From assembly GCF_041911615.1 (NCBI RefSeq), contig NZ_JAYROR010000089.1, forward strand, positions 17,472 through 81,471: 64,000 nucleotides of DNA, read 5' to 3'. The first letter of the stretch is position 1, and each line of letters starts with the position of its first letter. The position numbers and the translations under genes are program-made. Below the pieces are notes generated by a model that ran no database searches, was not told the DNA's origin, and saw nothing but the letters and a program-made list of their open reading frames with translations. Positions 35,951 to 44,910 of the stretch are shown here, piece by piece. The DNA is from Zoogloea sp041911615 (GTDB lineage: Bacteria; Pseudomonadota; Gammaproteobacteria; Burkholderiales; Rhodocyclaceae).

Positions 35951-36901
35951 TTACTCCCGCTTTGCCGAGGTGCGCAGCATGTCGGCGTTGGTGAAGGTCC
36001 AGGTACGGATGATTTCGATCTCGTCGGTGTCCTTGCGGATGTCCGGCGGGAAGGCGGCGTAGGGGGCGGCGAGCTCGACGATGCGACGGGCCGCGTCGTC
36101 GAGCACCTTGTAGCCCGACGAGCGCTGGATCTCGACGTTCCTGACACTGCCGTCGGCGCGGATGGTCACCGACAGCAGCAGGCTGCCGTAGAGCTTGCCG
36201 CGGGCGGCGTCGGGGTAGTTGAGGGTGCCGACGCGCTCGATCTTCTGGCGCCAGTCCTCGGCGTATTGGGCGAAGCGGTATTCCTGGGCGCGGGCGCCGA
36301 CGAACTTGCGGCGCGGGCGGGCCGCGTATTCCATCAGATCCTTGTCGATCTGCGCCTCGATGCGGGCCACTGCCGCCGAGCTGTCGAGGAGGTCGTAGCC
36401 GCTGACCGGCCGCGGCGCCTCGGTGGGACTCACCTGCTGGGGATCGACCGCGAGCGCCGTCTTGCCCTTCGGGGCGGTCATGGCCTGCATCTGGGCGGCC
36501 TGTTCGGGTTCGCTGCGACGTTGGGCCTCGACGAGGTTGTCGCCCTGGCGGGTCTGCTCCTGGGGAGGCAGCGGTGTGGACGGGCGGGCCTTGGCGTCGT
36601 TGGTGCCGCCGGCGTCGAGGTTGGTCTGGGCGAGGATGTCGGCGGCATCGGGTCGCTGGGCGTGACGGGAGTTCACCAGCACGACTTCCAGGCCCTTGTC
36701 GTTGCGCTTGAACTTGGCCGGATCGGGCATCACGAAATGCACCGAGAGCAGGATGGCGTGCGCCAGCAGCGAGAGTCCGACGCCCCATTCGAGCGCGTAG
36801 CGGGCCGAGCGGCCGGTGAAAACCGGCCACGGGGCGCCGCCGCCGGCCGAGAGGGCTGGCGGCGCGGGCTGGACGGGAGGACGTTGAAGCGGCTGCTGCA
36901 T
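35951..36901 (-). CDS. tonB: TonB family energy-transducing protein
   Basis: A 316-aa protein with one membrane helix (about residues 38-57, WGVGLSLLAHAILLSVHF), a long periplasmic spacer, and a C-terminal TonB domain (GSLLLSVTIRADGSVRNVEI, SSGYKVLDDAARRIVELAAPYAAFP). TonB links the proton-motive force of ExbB-ExbD to outer-membrane transporters or, in related proteins, to other envelope tasks. No exbB or exbD is in the window and the spacer is less proline-rich than in classical TonB. It sits six bases after the rnb-like gene. Confidence 0.88.
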   Translation of the reverse strand: MQQPLQRPPVQPAPPALSAGGGAPWPVFTGRSARYALEWGVGLSLLAHAILLSVHFVMPDPAKFKRNDKGLEVVLVNSRHAQRPDAADILAQTNLDAGGTNDAKARPSTPLPPQEQTRQGDNLVEAQRRSEPEQAAQMQAMTAPKGKTALAVDPQQVSPTEAPRPVSGYDLLDSSAAVARIEAQIDKDLMEYAARPRRKFVGARAQEYRFAQYAEDWRQKIERVGTLNYPDAARGKLYGSLLLSVTIRADGSVRNVEIQRSSGYKVLDDAARRIVELAAPYAAFPPDIRKDTDEIEIIRTWTFTNADMLRTSAKRE

Positions 36902-36907
36902 TGCGGA

Positions 36908-38872
36908 TCAGGCGGTGGGGCTGGCCTCGGCGGCTTCGGCGGGCGGCGGGGCGGCGTCGGTGGGCAGGGCGGCGTCGAGTTCGTCGTCGAGGGGGGCTGG
37001 CTCGCCGCTGCCCGGTGCGAGGGTTTCGAGGTAAGTCGCGCGCACGTCCACGTCGATGAGGTCGGTGCTGTCGATGGCGAGCTGGACCCGGGTGCCGGTC
37101 GGCAGCGTGGGCATCGACGGCACCTTGAAGATCAGGGGAATTTCCTCGAGGCGGACCAGGCTTTCGCGCAGCACGCGGGCGCTCATCGTGGGGTGGCCTT
37201 GCTGACGCAGCCAGCGCAGGCACCAGTAGCGCTCCATGCCGCGCTGGAACTCCGCGTAGGCGGCGTAGGTGAGCTCGAAGTCGCGCATTGCGGCGATCAG
37301 CTCGGGCGACTTGGACGGGAATACCGGCGGGCTCTGCTGCAGCCAGCTGATGAGCTGCCACTGATTGACCAGATCGACGTAGCGCCGTAGCGGCGAGCTG
37401 GACCAGGCGTAGCAATCGACGCCGAGGCCCTCGTGGGGTGCGGCGGCGGTGGTCATGCGCACCTTGCCGCCGGTCTGGGCGCGGTACAGCGCCGGGATGC
37501 CGGCCTCGGAGAGCGCCTTGCCCCAGGTGCTGTTGGCGGCAATCATCAGCTCGGCCACCAGCTTGTCGAGGGGCGAGCCGCGCGGGCGGCGGCCGATCTC
37601 GATGCGGCCGGGGCCGTCGGCGGTGGTTTCGGTCCAGTCGACGCTGAAGTTGTAATCGACGAGATTCTGATTGGCGGCGGGCTTGCCGCGGCCGGCTTCG
37701 AGCACGGTGGCGAGTTCCCACAGCAGGGTGAGTTCGGACTTCCAGGGGAAATCCGGCCCGCCGTCGGCCAGAGTGGTTTCGTTGAACACCGGCTCGATGT
37801 CGTGATGGCGCAGGTTGGCGGCGATCGGCACGCGCTCGACCCGCGAATGGTGGCCGGTCACCACCAGATCGCGGCTCACCTCGAGATAGAGCGACAGGGC
37901 CGGACAATCGCGCCCCTCGGCGAGGGTGAAGCGCTCGACGATGGCGTCGGGCAGCATGGTGATCTTGTTGCCCGGCATGTAGACCGTCGACAGGCGTGCG
38001 CGGGCGATGGCGTCGAGTTCGGAGTCGCGCCCGAAGCCGAGGCCCGGCGCGGCGATGTGGATGCCGATGCGCCAGCCGCCCTCGACGGGGGTGACCGAAA
38101 AGGCGTCGTCGATCTCGGTGGTGGCGGCGTCGTCGATGGAGAAGGCGCGCACGTCGGCGAGCGGCAGGTCGTCCGGCTCGCGCGGGGCGTCGACGCACGG
38201 GAAGCCGGTGCCGTCGGGGAAATACTCGAACAGGAAACGGTCGAAGTGCAGCTCGTGGGAGGAGGCCAGGGCGCCGCAGGCGAGCAGCAGACGGGCCGGC
38301 GATTTGCCGCTGTCGGCACAGGCGGCTTCGAGCGCCTTGGTCTCGAGGCGATTGCGGTCGGGCTTGTAGAGCAACTGGCGGACCAGCGGCTTGAGTTCGT
38401 CGGGGAGCGTGCCGGCGAGCAGTTCGTCGCGCATCCGCTCGATGGCCGCGGCTTGCTGGCGTTTCTTTTCGAGCCCGGCGAGGGCGGCCTGGAGGATTTC
38501 CGGCGGCGCCTTGCGGAAGCGGCCGCGGCCCTTGCGGTGGAAGTAGATCGGCGCGGCGTGCAGGCGCAGCAGCACGGCGGCGGATTCGACGGGGCTGGGT
38601 TCATGACCGAAGTAGTCGCGGGCGAAGTCGGCAAAGCCGAACTCGTCGTCGGTGCAGACTTCCCACAGGAATTCGGTGTCGAGGCCCTCGGCTTCGGCTT
38701 CGGCGCGGTCGAGAAGCTCGCCCGCGGCCGGCTGGGCGAAGCGCATCAGGACGTGGTTGCTCTTCAGCTTGAGGCGCTTGCCGTGGGGTGTTTCCACCTG
38801 CAGGGAGGCGTCATTGTCGGTCAGGATGGTGCCGGTCTTGAAGGCGCCATCCTCTTCGAAGAGCAGATTCAT
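36908..38872 (-). CDS. RNB-domain exoribonuclease (RNase II/R family)
   Basis: A 654-aa protein with an RNB catalytic domain. FSIDDAATTEIDDAFSV (about residues 244-260) holds the metal-binding aspartates, followed by WRIGIHIAAPG, STVYMPGNKITMLP and a YAWSSSPLRRYVDLVNQWQL segment near 480-500. Such enzymes degrade RNA from the 3' end. The N-terminal part is not a clear pair of cold-shock domains, so it is neither a textbook RNase II nor RNase R; the C-terminus is acidic and Pro/Ala-rich. It has a likely promoter of its own and leads the tonB-aroE-mtgA run. Confidence 0.85.
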   Translation of the reverse strand: MNLLFEEDGAFKTGTILTDNDASLQVETPHGKRLKLKSNHVLMRFAQPAAGELLDRAEAEAEGLDTEFLWEVCTDDEFGFADFARDYFGHEPSPVESAAVLLRLHAAPIYFHRKGRGRFRKAPPEILQAALAGLEKKRQQAAAIERMRDELLAGTLPDELKPLVRQLLYKPDRNRLETKALEAACADSGKSPARLLLACGALASSHELHFDRFLFEYFPDGTGFPCVDAPREPDDLPLADVRAFSIDDAATTEIDDAFSVTPVEGGWRIGIHIAAPGLGFGRDSELDAIARARLSTVYMPGNKITMLPDAIVERFTLAEGRDCPALSLYLEVSRDLVVTGHHSRVERVPIAANLRHHDIEPVFNETTLADGGPDFPWKSELTLLWELATVLEAGRGKPAANQNLVDYNFSVDWTETTADGPGRIEIGRRPRGSPLDKLVAELMIAANSTWGKALSEAGIPALYRAQTGGKVRMTTAAAPHEGLGVDCYAWSSSPLRRYVDLVNQWQLISWLQQSPPVFPSKSPELIAAMRDFELTYAAYAEFQRGMERYWCLRWLRQQGHPTMSARVLRESLVRLEEIPLIFKVPSMPTLPTGTRVQLAIDSTDLIDVDVRATYLETLAPGSGEPAPLDDELDAALPTDAAPPPAEAAEASPTA

Positions 38873-38898
38873 GGATCGATCGCGGGGGAAAACGACCG

Positions 38899-38904
38899 AT
38901 TATA
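38899..38904 (-). promoter_or_regulatory. Consensus -10 box for the rnb-like gene
   Basis: On the minus strand a perfect TATAAT lies 26 bases before the rnb-like start, in the short gap after pilL. The -35 position falls in the pilL terminator hairpin and is GC-rich, so strength is uncertain. Confidence 0.45.
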
Positions 38905-38922
38905 GCCAAGCCGGAGCCCGGC

Positions 38923-38950
38923 CCGGACGAAAGCCGACGCTTTCGTCCGG
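38923..38950 (-). terminator. Hairpin directly after pilL
   Basis: Perfect 11-base arms CCGGACGAAAG/CTTTCGTCCGG with a 6-base loop start one base past the pilL stop codon. No T-tract follows on the minus strand, so it may act as a transcript-end stabiliser or a weak terminator. Confidence 0.55.
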
Positions 38951-38951
38951 A

Positions 38952-41900
38952 TCAGTTCGCGCGGCGGGTGACGAAATCGCGAATCAGCTGCAGCAGCACG
39001 TCCTCGTCGTAGGGCTTGCCGAGGTAGTGATTCACGCCGATCTCCTCGGCATAGCGCTTGTGCTTGTCGGCGGTGCGGGAGGTGATCATGATGATCGGCA
39101 CGGCCTTCAGGCGGGCGTCGGCACGGATGTTGCGGGTCAGGTCGAAGCCGTCCATCCGCGGCATCTCGATGTCGGCGATGATGACGTCGGGGGTCGCGGT
39201 GAGCAGCTGCTCGAGGGCGTCCACGCCGTCCTTGGCGGTGATGACCCGGTAGCCTTCCCGTTCGAGCAGGCGGCCGGTGATCTTGCGCACGGTGAGCGAG
39301 TCGTCCACCACCATCACGGTGGGCAGGGCCGGCACGGCGGGAGCCTGGGGCCGCGCCGGCGCGTCGTTGTCGAGGAAGGCCGGGCTGCGACCGGCGAGGG
39401 CGACCGGGTTGAGGATCAGCACGATCTCGCCGTCGCCGAGCACCGTGGCGCCCGAATAGCCGACCATCCGGGCATATTGCGGACCGGCGTTCTTGACGAC
39501 GATTTCCTGGTTGCCGCGCAGGGTGTCCACGTGCAGGGCCAGGGTTTCGCTGCCGGCGCGCAGGAGCAGCACCCAGTTGAAGCGGTCGAGCTGCGGCTGC
39601 GACTCGCGGTCGCCGAGCAGGCGCGGCAGGTAGCGATAGCTGAAGTGTTCGCCGAGCCACTCGGTGCCCTGGTTGGCGCGGATTTCCTGCAATGCTTCGG
39701 GCTTGAGCTCGAGCACCTGGGCGACCATCGAGGAGGGGATCGCGAAGGTGCGGCCGCCGGCGCGGATCAGCAGCGCCTGGGTGACCGCCAGCGTGAGCGG
39801 CAGGTGGATGCGGAAGGTGGTGCCCTGACCGGCTTCGGTGGCGACGCTGATGCGTCCACCGACGGCGGCGGTTTCGCTCTTCACCACGTCCATGCCGACG
39901 CCGCGGCCGGCGAGGCTGGACAGGCTGGCGGTGGTGAAGCCAGGCACGAAGATCAGGTTGGTGAGGCGCTTGTCGTCGGTTTCCTCGTCGGGCGCGATCA
40001 GGCCGGTTTCGATGGCCTGGGCGCGGATGCGCGCGAAGTCGAGGCCGGCGCCGTCGTCGCGGAACTCGATCACCACGTCGTTGCCTTCGTGGGTGACGCG
40101 CAGGGTGATCTGACCGATCTCGGGCTTGCCGGCGGCCCGGCGTGCCTCGGGTGCCTCGATGCCGTGGGCGACGGCGTTGCGCACCAGATGGCCGAGCGGG
40201 CCGGTCATGGCTTCGAGCACGCTGCGGTCGATTTCGATCTGACCGCCGACGATGTCGAGGTTGGCGCGCCGGCCGAGTTCCTTGGCGGTCTGGCGGACCA
40301 GGCGGTAGAGGCGCTCGGCGAGGCTGTCGAACGGCACCATCCGCACGTACATCAGCGACTGCTGAAGCTCGCGGGCCATGCGCGACTGGGCGTGCAGGGC
40401 GGATTCGGCACCGTCGAGGTTCTTGAGCAGGTTCTGCTGGACGGTGGTCACGTCGCCGACGCTCTCGGCCATCATCCGGGTGAGTTCCTGGAGGCGCGTG
40501 TAGCGGTCCATCTCCAGGGGGTCGAACTCGGTGTGGTGGGTTTCGACCTGGGAGAGGCGCGACTGCATCTGGGTGTCGGCCTGGATCTCGACCTCGCGCA
40601 GCTGATTGCGCAGGCGGATGACGTTTTCGGTCAGGTCGAGCAGCGAGCGGCGCAGGGTGCGCAGTTCGCCCTCGATGCGGGTTCGGGCGATGGAGATTTC
40701 GCCGGCTTCGTTCACGAACTGGTCGATCCGGCTGGCCTCGATCCGCAGCTGGGTGCGGGCCGCCTGGGCGAGGGCTTCGCCGGGCTGGGCCGGTGCGTCG
40801 TCGACGGCGATGGCGGTTTCGACCACGTTGGCGGGCGCCGCGGCGGGCTCGGCCGCTGCCGTGGCCGGGTGTTCGAGGAGGTCGAGTGCCTGGCGGGTCT
40901 GGTCGAGGGCGGTTTCGAGCTCGTCGAGGATTTCGGTGCTGCCCGGGTCCTGGCTGCGGGCGCGCTCGAGGCGGGTTTCGAGATCGTGCAGGCTTTGGCC
41001 GAGGGTCATCGCGCCGACCATCCGCGCGCTGCCCTTCAGGGTGTGCAGCAGGCGGGCGATGCCGGCGGGGTGGGCCGGGTCGGTGGGGGCGTCGCGCCAG
41101 TTGCGTACGGCGGTGTCGAGTTGGTCGAGGAGCTCCTGACCTTCGTCCAGGAAGATCGGCAGCAGCTCGGTGTCGATCTCGTCGCGCAGCTGCGGGGCCG
41201 GCGTGCTGGGTTCGGCGGCCGGACGCGGGCTGACGATCGGGGTGGTGACGAGGGCCGAGGGCGCGTCGGGGCGCAGGTTGATGACTTCGGCCAGATGCGC
41301 GGCGAGGATGTCGTCGAGCTGTTCGACGAGCTCGGGAACGGCTTCCGGCAGCACCCGGGCGGCCAGCTGCACCAACATGCTTTCGAGGGCGCTGGCGGCG
41401 GCGCCCAGCAGGGTGGCCTGTTCGGCGGCGGGGGCGCGGTCGTGGTCGGCGAGGCGCTGCTGGGCCAGTTCGAGTGCCTTGGCGAGGCGCTGCGGGGCGA
41501 TGAAGCGCGCGGTGCCGGAGATGCCCGCCAGGGTGTGCGCGGCGCGAATGGCGGCCTGCGGCGGCACGAGGGTCGGATTGACCGACAGGCGGGCCAGCTC
41601 ATGACGCAGGGTGGCGACGTGCTGGCGGGCTTCGACGAGATAGAGGTCGAACAGCGGACGCGACAGGGTGACGTCGCCGAGGCGGACTTCGTCCGGATCG
41701 CCGGCGTCGGATTCGTCGTCCGGCTCGGGCGGGCGGGGTTGGTCGGCTTCGTCCGTCGCGACGGCTTCATCGGCGGAAAACGCCTCGACGTAGAGGTCGT
41801 CGATGTCGTCAAGAGGCGGTGAGGCGGTGTCGATCGGCGCTGCGTGAAAGGTCGGCAGCTCGAAGACGGGGGCGTCGTCGGCGAGAATTTCGGGAACGGA

Positions 41901-44861
41901 GGGCTCGGGGGCGTCGGAGGCGACCGGTTCGGGAAGTGTGACGTGGGCCTCCAGATCGGCCAGGGCTTCTTCGACGGTCAGCGGCGCGTCGGCCAGGTCG
42001 GGCAGGGCGTCGAGTTCGGCTTCCAGCTCGACCTCGGCGGCGCCGAGCGTGTCGAGCCCGACCGGTTGCGGCGCAATCGGGGCCGCGGTGGGGACGTCGA
42101 AAGCCGGCTGTTCGAGCGGCGGGCGATCGATGGGCTCGGCATCGGTCGGCAGCGCGAAGGCGAGGGGTTCGACGGCCGTCGCGGCCGGTGGGGCGGCGAC
42201 GCTGACACGGGGCGCCTCGGGCGTGGCCTCCACATCGATCGCCGGGCCGTCGTCGATGGGGATGTCGATCACCGGCGACAGGGCGGTCTCGCTGAAGCTG
42301 AGGTCGGGGAAATCGAGGGCCAGTGCCGGGGCCGGCGTTTCGGCGACAGGGGTGTCGTCGAAGCGCGGAATCGGCGTGCCGATGTCGGTTTCGGTGAAGT
42401 CGTGATCGGGCACGACCACGGTGGCTTCGAGGTTGAAGACTTCTGCGGCCAGGTCGTCCACCACCGGGAATGGAGTGGGGATGGCCGGGGCCGGGGCGAC
42501 GGCGGGCGTAGCCACCGGTGCGGCTTCGTCCTCGCTGCGCAGGCGCTCGGCGTCGGCGAGCAACGCGTCAACGTTCTTGTGGGTGCCGGCGCCGGCCTTG
42601 ATCTGGTCGATCCAGGCGGAGAAGGCGGCGTGGGCGTCGGCGATCAGGGCGAGGAGATCGGCGCCGACGGGCAGTTCGAGGCGCAGCCAGTGGTTGAGCG
42701 TCTGCTCCATGCCCCACGCGGCTTCGCCGAAATCCTTGAGGCCGACCATGCGGCCGCTGCCCTTGAGGGTGTGGAAGCTGCGCCGGATGGTGGTGAGCAC
42801 ATCCACGTCGTGGGGGCGCTCGCGCAGTTCGACGAGCTTGGCGGCGATGGTGGTGCGGACATCGATGGCCTCTTCGATGAAGATGGCCAGCAGTTCGGCG
42901 TCGATTTCTTCTTCGGAGGCGTCGAGCAGGCGGCTCGCCGCATCGGACAGGGCCGGCGCTTCGGGGGCGGCGGCGATGGGGGCTTCGGCGGTGAACAGCT
43001 CGCCGGCGTCGAGCATCGTGAGCGCCTGGCGGGCCTGTTTTTCGAGTTCGAGGTCGGCGGTGAGCGAGGCGTCCTGGCGCAGGCTCTCGAGGTTGAGCTG
43101 CAGTTCGGTGCGCAGGCCGATGTCGTCGGGGTTGTCTTTGAGCGCGGCGGTGAGGGCCGCGGTCTCGCGCTTCTGCTGGGCCAGTTCGGCTTCGACGGTG
43201 TCGGTGGCGGCGGGGCCGGTGTCGGGGCGCAGGATGCGGTCGAGATCGGCGGGGCCGTGTTGCAGCGCTTCGATGTAGACGCCGAGGGCCGACAGGCGGT
43301 GGGCGATCTCCTCGAACGCGCGGGTGTCTCCGCTGGCGTCGTCGGGGGTGAGGGCTGCGATGCGGGTGGCGGCATCCTGGACCAGTCGCACGGCACCGTC
43401 CTCGTTCATGACCGACAGGGCGCCTTCGACCTGCTTGAGCGGGGCGCGGACGGCGTCGAGGATGTCCAGACGGCTGGGCGAACGGAAGAAGCTGTCGAGG
43501 CTCTGCTCGACTTCCGACAGGTTGGTGAGGATTTCGTGGGCGAGCTGACGGTTGACCTGGCGCGCCTGGGAGTCGGGCTCGGCGATGGCCAGCGGGGCGA
43601 GTTGTTCGCCGCGCTGGTGGGCCGTCAAGCGCTGCAGCAGGACTTCGATCTGGGCGTCTTCCTGGACGTCGGCGCGGGCGTGGGCGTCGAGGCGGGTGTC
43701 GAGCACCAGCATCGTGGTGGCGACGTCCATCGACAGGGCTTCGGTGAGGCGCAGCGGATCCTGCCGCAGCCAGCGGGCGAGTTCGCCGAGTGCGCTGGCG
43801 AGATCGGCGACTTCGGGCTGGCCCAGGGTGCGGGCGTCGCCGATGACGAGGGCGATGGTGTCCTGGAAGCGCGGCAATCCGATGGCGCCGCCCTTGGAGA
43901 ACTGGTCCCAGGCCTCGCGGGCGTCGGACAGGTTTTCGCGCAGCTTGCGCAACACCGGCGCGAGAGGCTTGTCGCTCAGCGGGCGATCGGCGCCGGGGAT
44001 CAGTTCGCCGAGCCGGTAGGCGTCGCGCGTGGCATCGATGACCGGCGATTGGGCGGCGGCGGTGGCGACGTGGTAGAGCACGTCGCGCATCAGCCGCTCC
44101 GCGACGATCGCCGAGCCTTCCATGACGCGCCGCATCTGGGCGTCGATGCGGCCGCACAGGCGCTTGGTGGCGGCGTCGGGGGCGATGTCGCCCTGGCCGA
44201 GGGCGTCGAAGAACGCGGTGGCGGCGAACCAGAAGGCGCGTGAGGCGGGCACGCCCTGCAGTTGTTCGATGCCGGCGACGGAGTCGCGCATCTCTTGCGG
44301 GCCGGTCGGGTCATCGCCGTTGCGGAACCACTTGAGCAGGCCGCGCTCGAAGCGCCCGCGCAGCGCGCGCAGACGCTTGGGGTCGTCGCTGGTGTCGGCC
44401 GGTCGGGTGAAGGTCGGGCGCAGGGAGAGGTCGGGGAAGAACAGTTCGCCGGCGGTGGGGGGCTCCTGGCCGCGGGCCTGGGCGAGCTCGAGGTAGAGCC
44501 CGAGGAGGCGCAGGGCCTGGTCGGGCTGGCCGCGGGTGAGCTCGTCGAGATAGTTGCCGATGGCGGCGATGCTGCGCGTGGCGAGGCGCAGGGTGTCGGG
44601 CGTGGTGGTGACCTGACCGCCGGCCATCTCGCCGAGCAGCCGGTCGAGTTGCTCGGAGAACTGGGTGAGGCCGTCGAGACCGACGATCGACAGGGCACCG
44701 TGGGCTTGGTGCAGGTGGGTCTGGGCGAATTTGACCTTGCCGGAGCGGTCCGGTGCGGTGGCGGCTTCGGCGAGCGCCGCCGCGGCCCGCTCGAGGGCCA
44801 GATCGATTTCGCCTTTGACCCAGGTCAGCGGACCCAGGTCGAGTTCGTGTGCAGAGCTCAT
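38952..44861 (-). CDS. pilL: PilL/ChpA hybrid chemotaxis histidine kinase of type IV pilus control
   Basis: A 1969-aa cytoplasmic protein. Histidine phosphotransfer domains carry HTLKGSGRMVG (His697), HTLAGISGTARF (His1109) and HTLKGSARMVG (His1273); an N-terminal domain around His54 (HQAHGALSIVG) is related but lacks the canonical motif. An acidic Pro/Ala-rich linker spans about residues 765-1050. The CheA kinase core has the ATP lid FVPGFTTASLSSLAGRGVGMDVVKSE-type segment, then a CheW-like domain and a C-terminal receiver with Asp1897 (IADIEMPRMD). It phosphorylates PilG and PilH in response to PilJ and controls twitching motility. It is the last gene of pilGHIJL; no pilK or chpB follows. 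Confidence 0.95.
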   Translation of the reverse strand: MSSAHELDLGPLTWVKGEIDLALERAAAALAEAATAPDRSGKVKFAQTHLHQAHGALSIVGLDGLTQFSEQLDRLLGEMAGGQVTTTPDTLRLATRSIAAIGNYLDELTRGQPDQALRLLGLYLELAQARGQEPPTAGELFFPDLSLRPTFTRPADTSDDPKRLRALRGRFERGLLKWFRNGDDPTGPQEMRDSVAGIEQLQGVPASRAFWFAATAFFDALGQGDIAPDAATKRLCGRIDAQMRRVMEGSAIVAERLMRDVLYHVATAAAQSPVIDATRDAYRLGELIPGADRPLSDKPLAPVLRKLRENLSDAREAWDQFSKGGAIGLPRFQDTIALVIGDARTLGQPEVADLASALGELARWLRQDPLRLTEALSMDVATTMLVLDTRLDAHARADVQEDAQIEVLLQRLTAHQRGEQLAPLAIAEPDSQARQVNRQLAHEILTNLSEVEQSLDSFFRSPSRLDILDAVRAPLKQVEGALSVMNEDGAVRLVQDAATRIAALTPDDASGDTRAFEEIAHRLSALGVYIEALQHGPADLDRILRPDTGPAATDTVEAELAQQKRETAALTAALKDNPDDIGLRTELQLNLESLRQDASLTADLELEKQARQALTMLDAGELFTAEAPIAAAPEAPALSDAASRLLDASEEEIDAELLAIFIEEAIDVRTTIAAKLVELRERPHDVDVLTTIRRSFHTLKGSGRMVGLKDFGEAAWGMEQTLNHWLRLELPVGADLLALIADAHAAFSAWIDQIKAGAGTHKNVDALLADAERLRSEDEAAPVATPAVAPAPAIPTPFPVVDDLAAEVFNLEATVVVPDHDFTETDIGTPIPRFDDTPVAETPAPALALDFPDLSFSETALSPVIDIPIDDGPAIDVEATPEAPRVSVAAPPAATAVEPLAFALPTDAEPIDRPPLEQPAFDVPTAAPIAPQPVGLDTLGAAEVELEAELDALPDLADAPLTVEEALADLEAHVTLPEPVASDAPEPSVPEILADDAPVFELPTFHAAPIDTASPPLDDIDDLYVEAFSADEAVATDEADQPRPPEPDDESDAGDPDEVRLGDVTLSRPLFDLYLVEARQHVATLRHELARLSVNPTLVPPQAAIRAAHTLAGISGTARFIAPQRLAKALELAQQRLADHDRAPAAEQATLLGAAASALESMLVQLAARVLPEAVPELVEQLDDILAAHLAEVINLRPDAPSALVTTPIVSPRPAAEPSTPAPQLRDEIDTELLPIFLDEGQELLDQLDTAVRNWRDAPTDPAHPAGIARLLHTLKGSARMVGAMTLGQSLHDLETRLERARSQDPGSTEILDELETALDQTRQALDLLEHPATAAAEPAAAPANVVETAIAVDDAPAQPGEALAQAARTQLRIEASRIDQFVNEAGEISIARTRIEGELRTLRRSLLDLTENVIRLRNQLREVEIQADTQMQSRLSQVETHHTEFDPLEMDRYTRLQELTRMMAESVGDVTTVQQNLLKNLDGAESALHAQSRMARELQQSLMYVRMVPFDSLAERLYRLVRQTAKELGRRANLDIVGGQIEIDRSVLEAMTGPLGHLVRNAVAHGIEAPEARRAAGKPEIGQITLRVTHEGNDVVIEFRDDGAGLDFARIRAQAIETGLIAPDEETDDKRLTNLIFVPGFTTASLSSLAGRGVGMDVVKSETAAVGGRISVATEAGQGTTFRIHLPLTLAVTQALLIRAGGRTFAIPSSMVAQVLELKPEALQEIRANQGTEWLGEHFSYRYLPRLLGDRESQPQLDRFNWVLLLRAGSETLALHVDTLRGNQEIVVKNAGPQYARMVGYSGATVLGDGEIVLILNPVALAGRSPAFLDNDAPARPQAPAVPALPTVMVVDDSLTVRKITGRLLEREGYRVITAKDGVDALEQLLTATPDVIIADIEMPRMDGFDLTRNIRADARLKAVPIIMITSRTADKHKRYAEEIGVNHYLGKPYDEDVLLQLIRDFVTRRAN

Positions 44862-44910
44862 CGGTGCGTGCAGGTCGGATTCCGTTCCGGGGCGTGGGTG
44901 CGGCTGAGGT

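Noticed and set aside
38652..41822. A 1056-residue open frame on the plus strand, antisense to pilL, and similar long frames elsewhere (for example 21395-25066 minus, 5295-6086 plus).
   Set aside because: They are low-complexity (Gly, Ala, Arg, Val, His-rich), have no domain features and lie opposite genes with clear motifs; GC-rich codon bias keeps antisense frames open.
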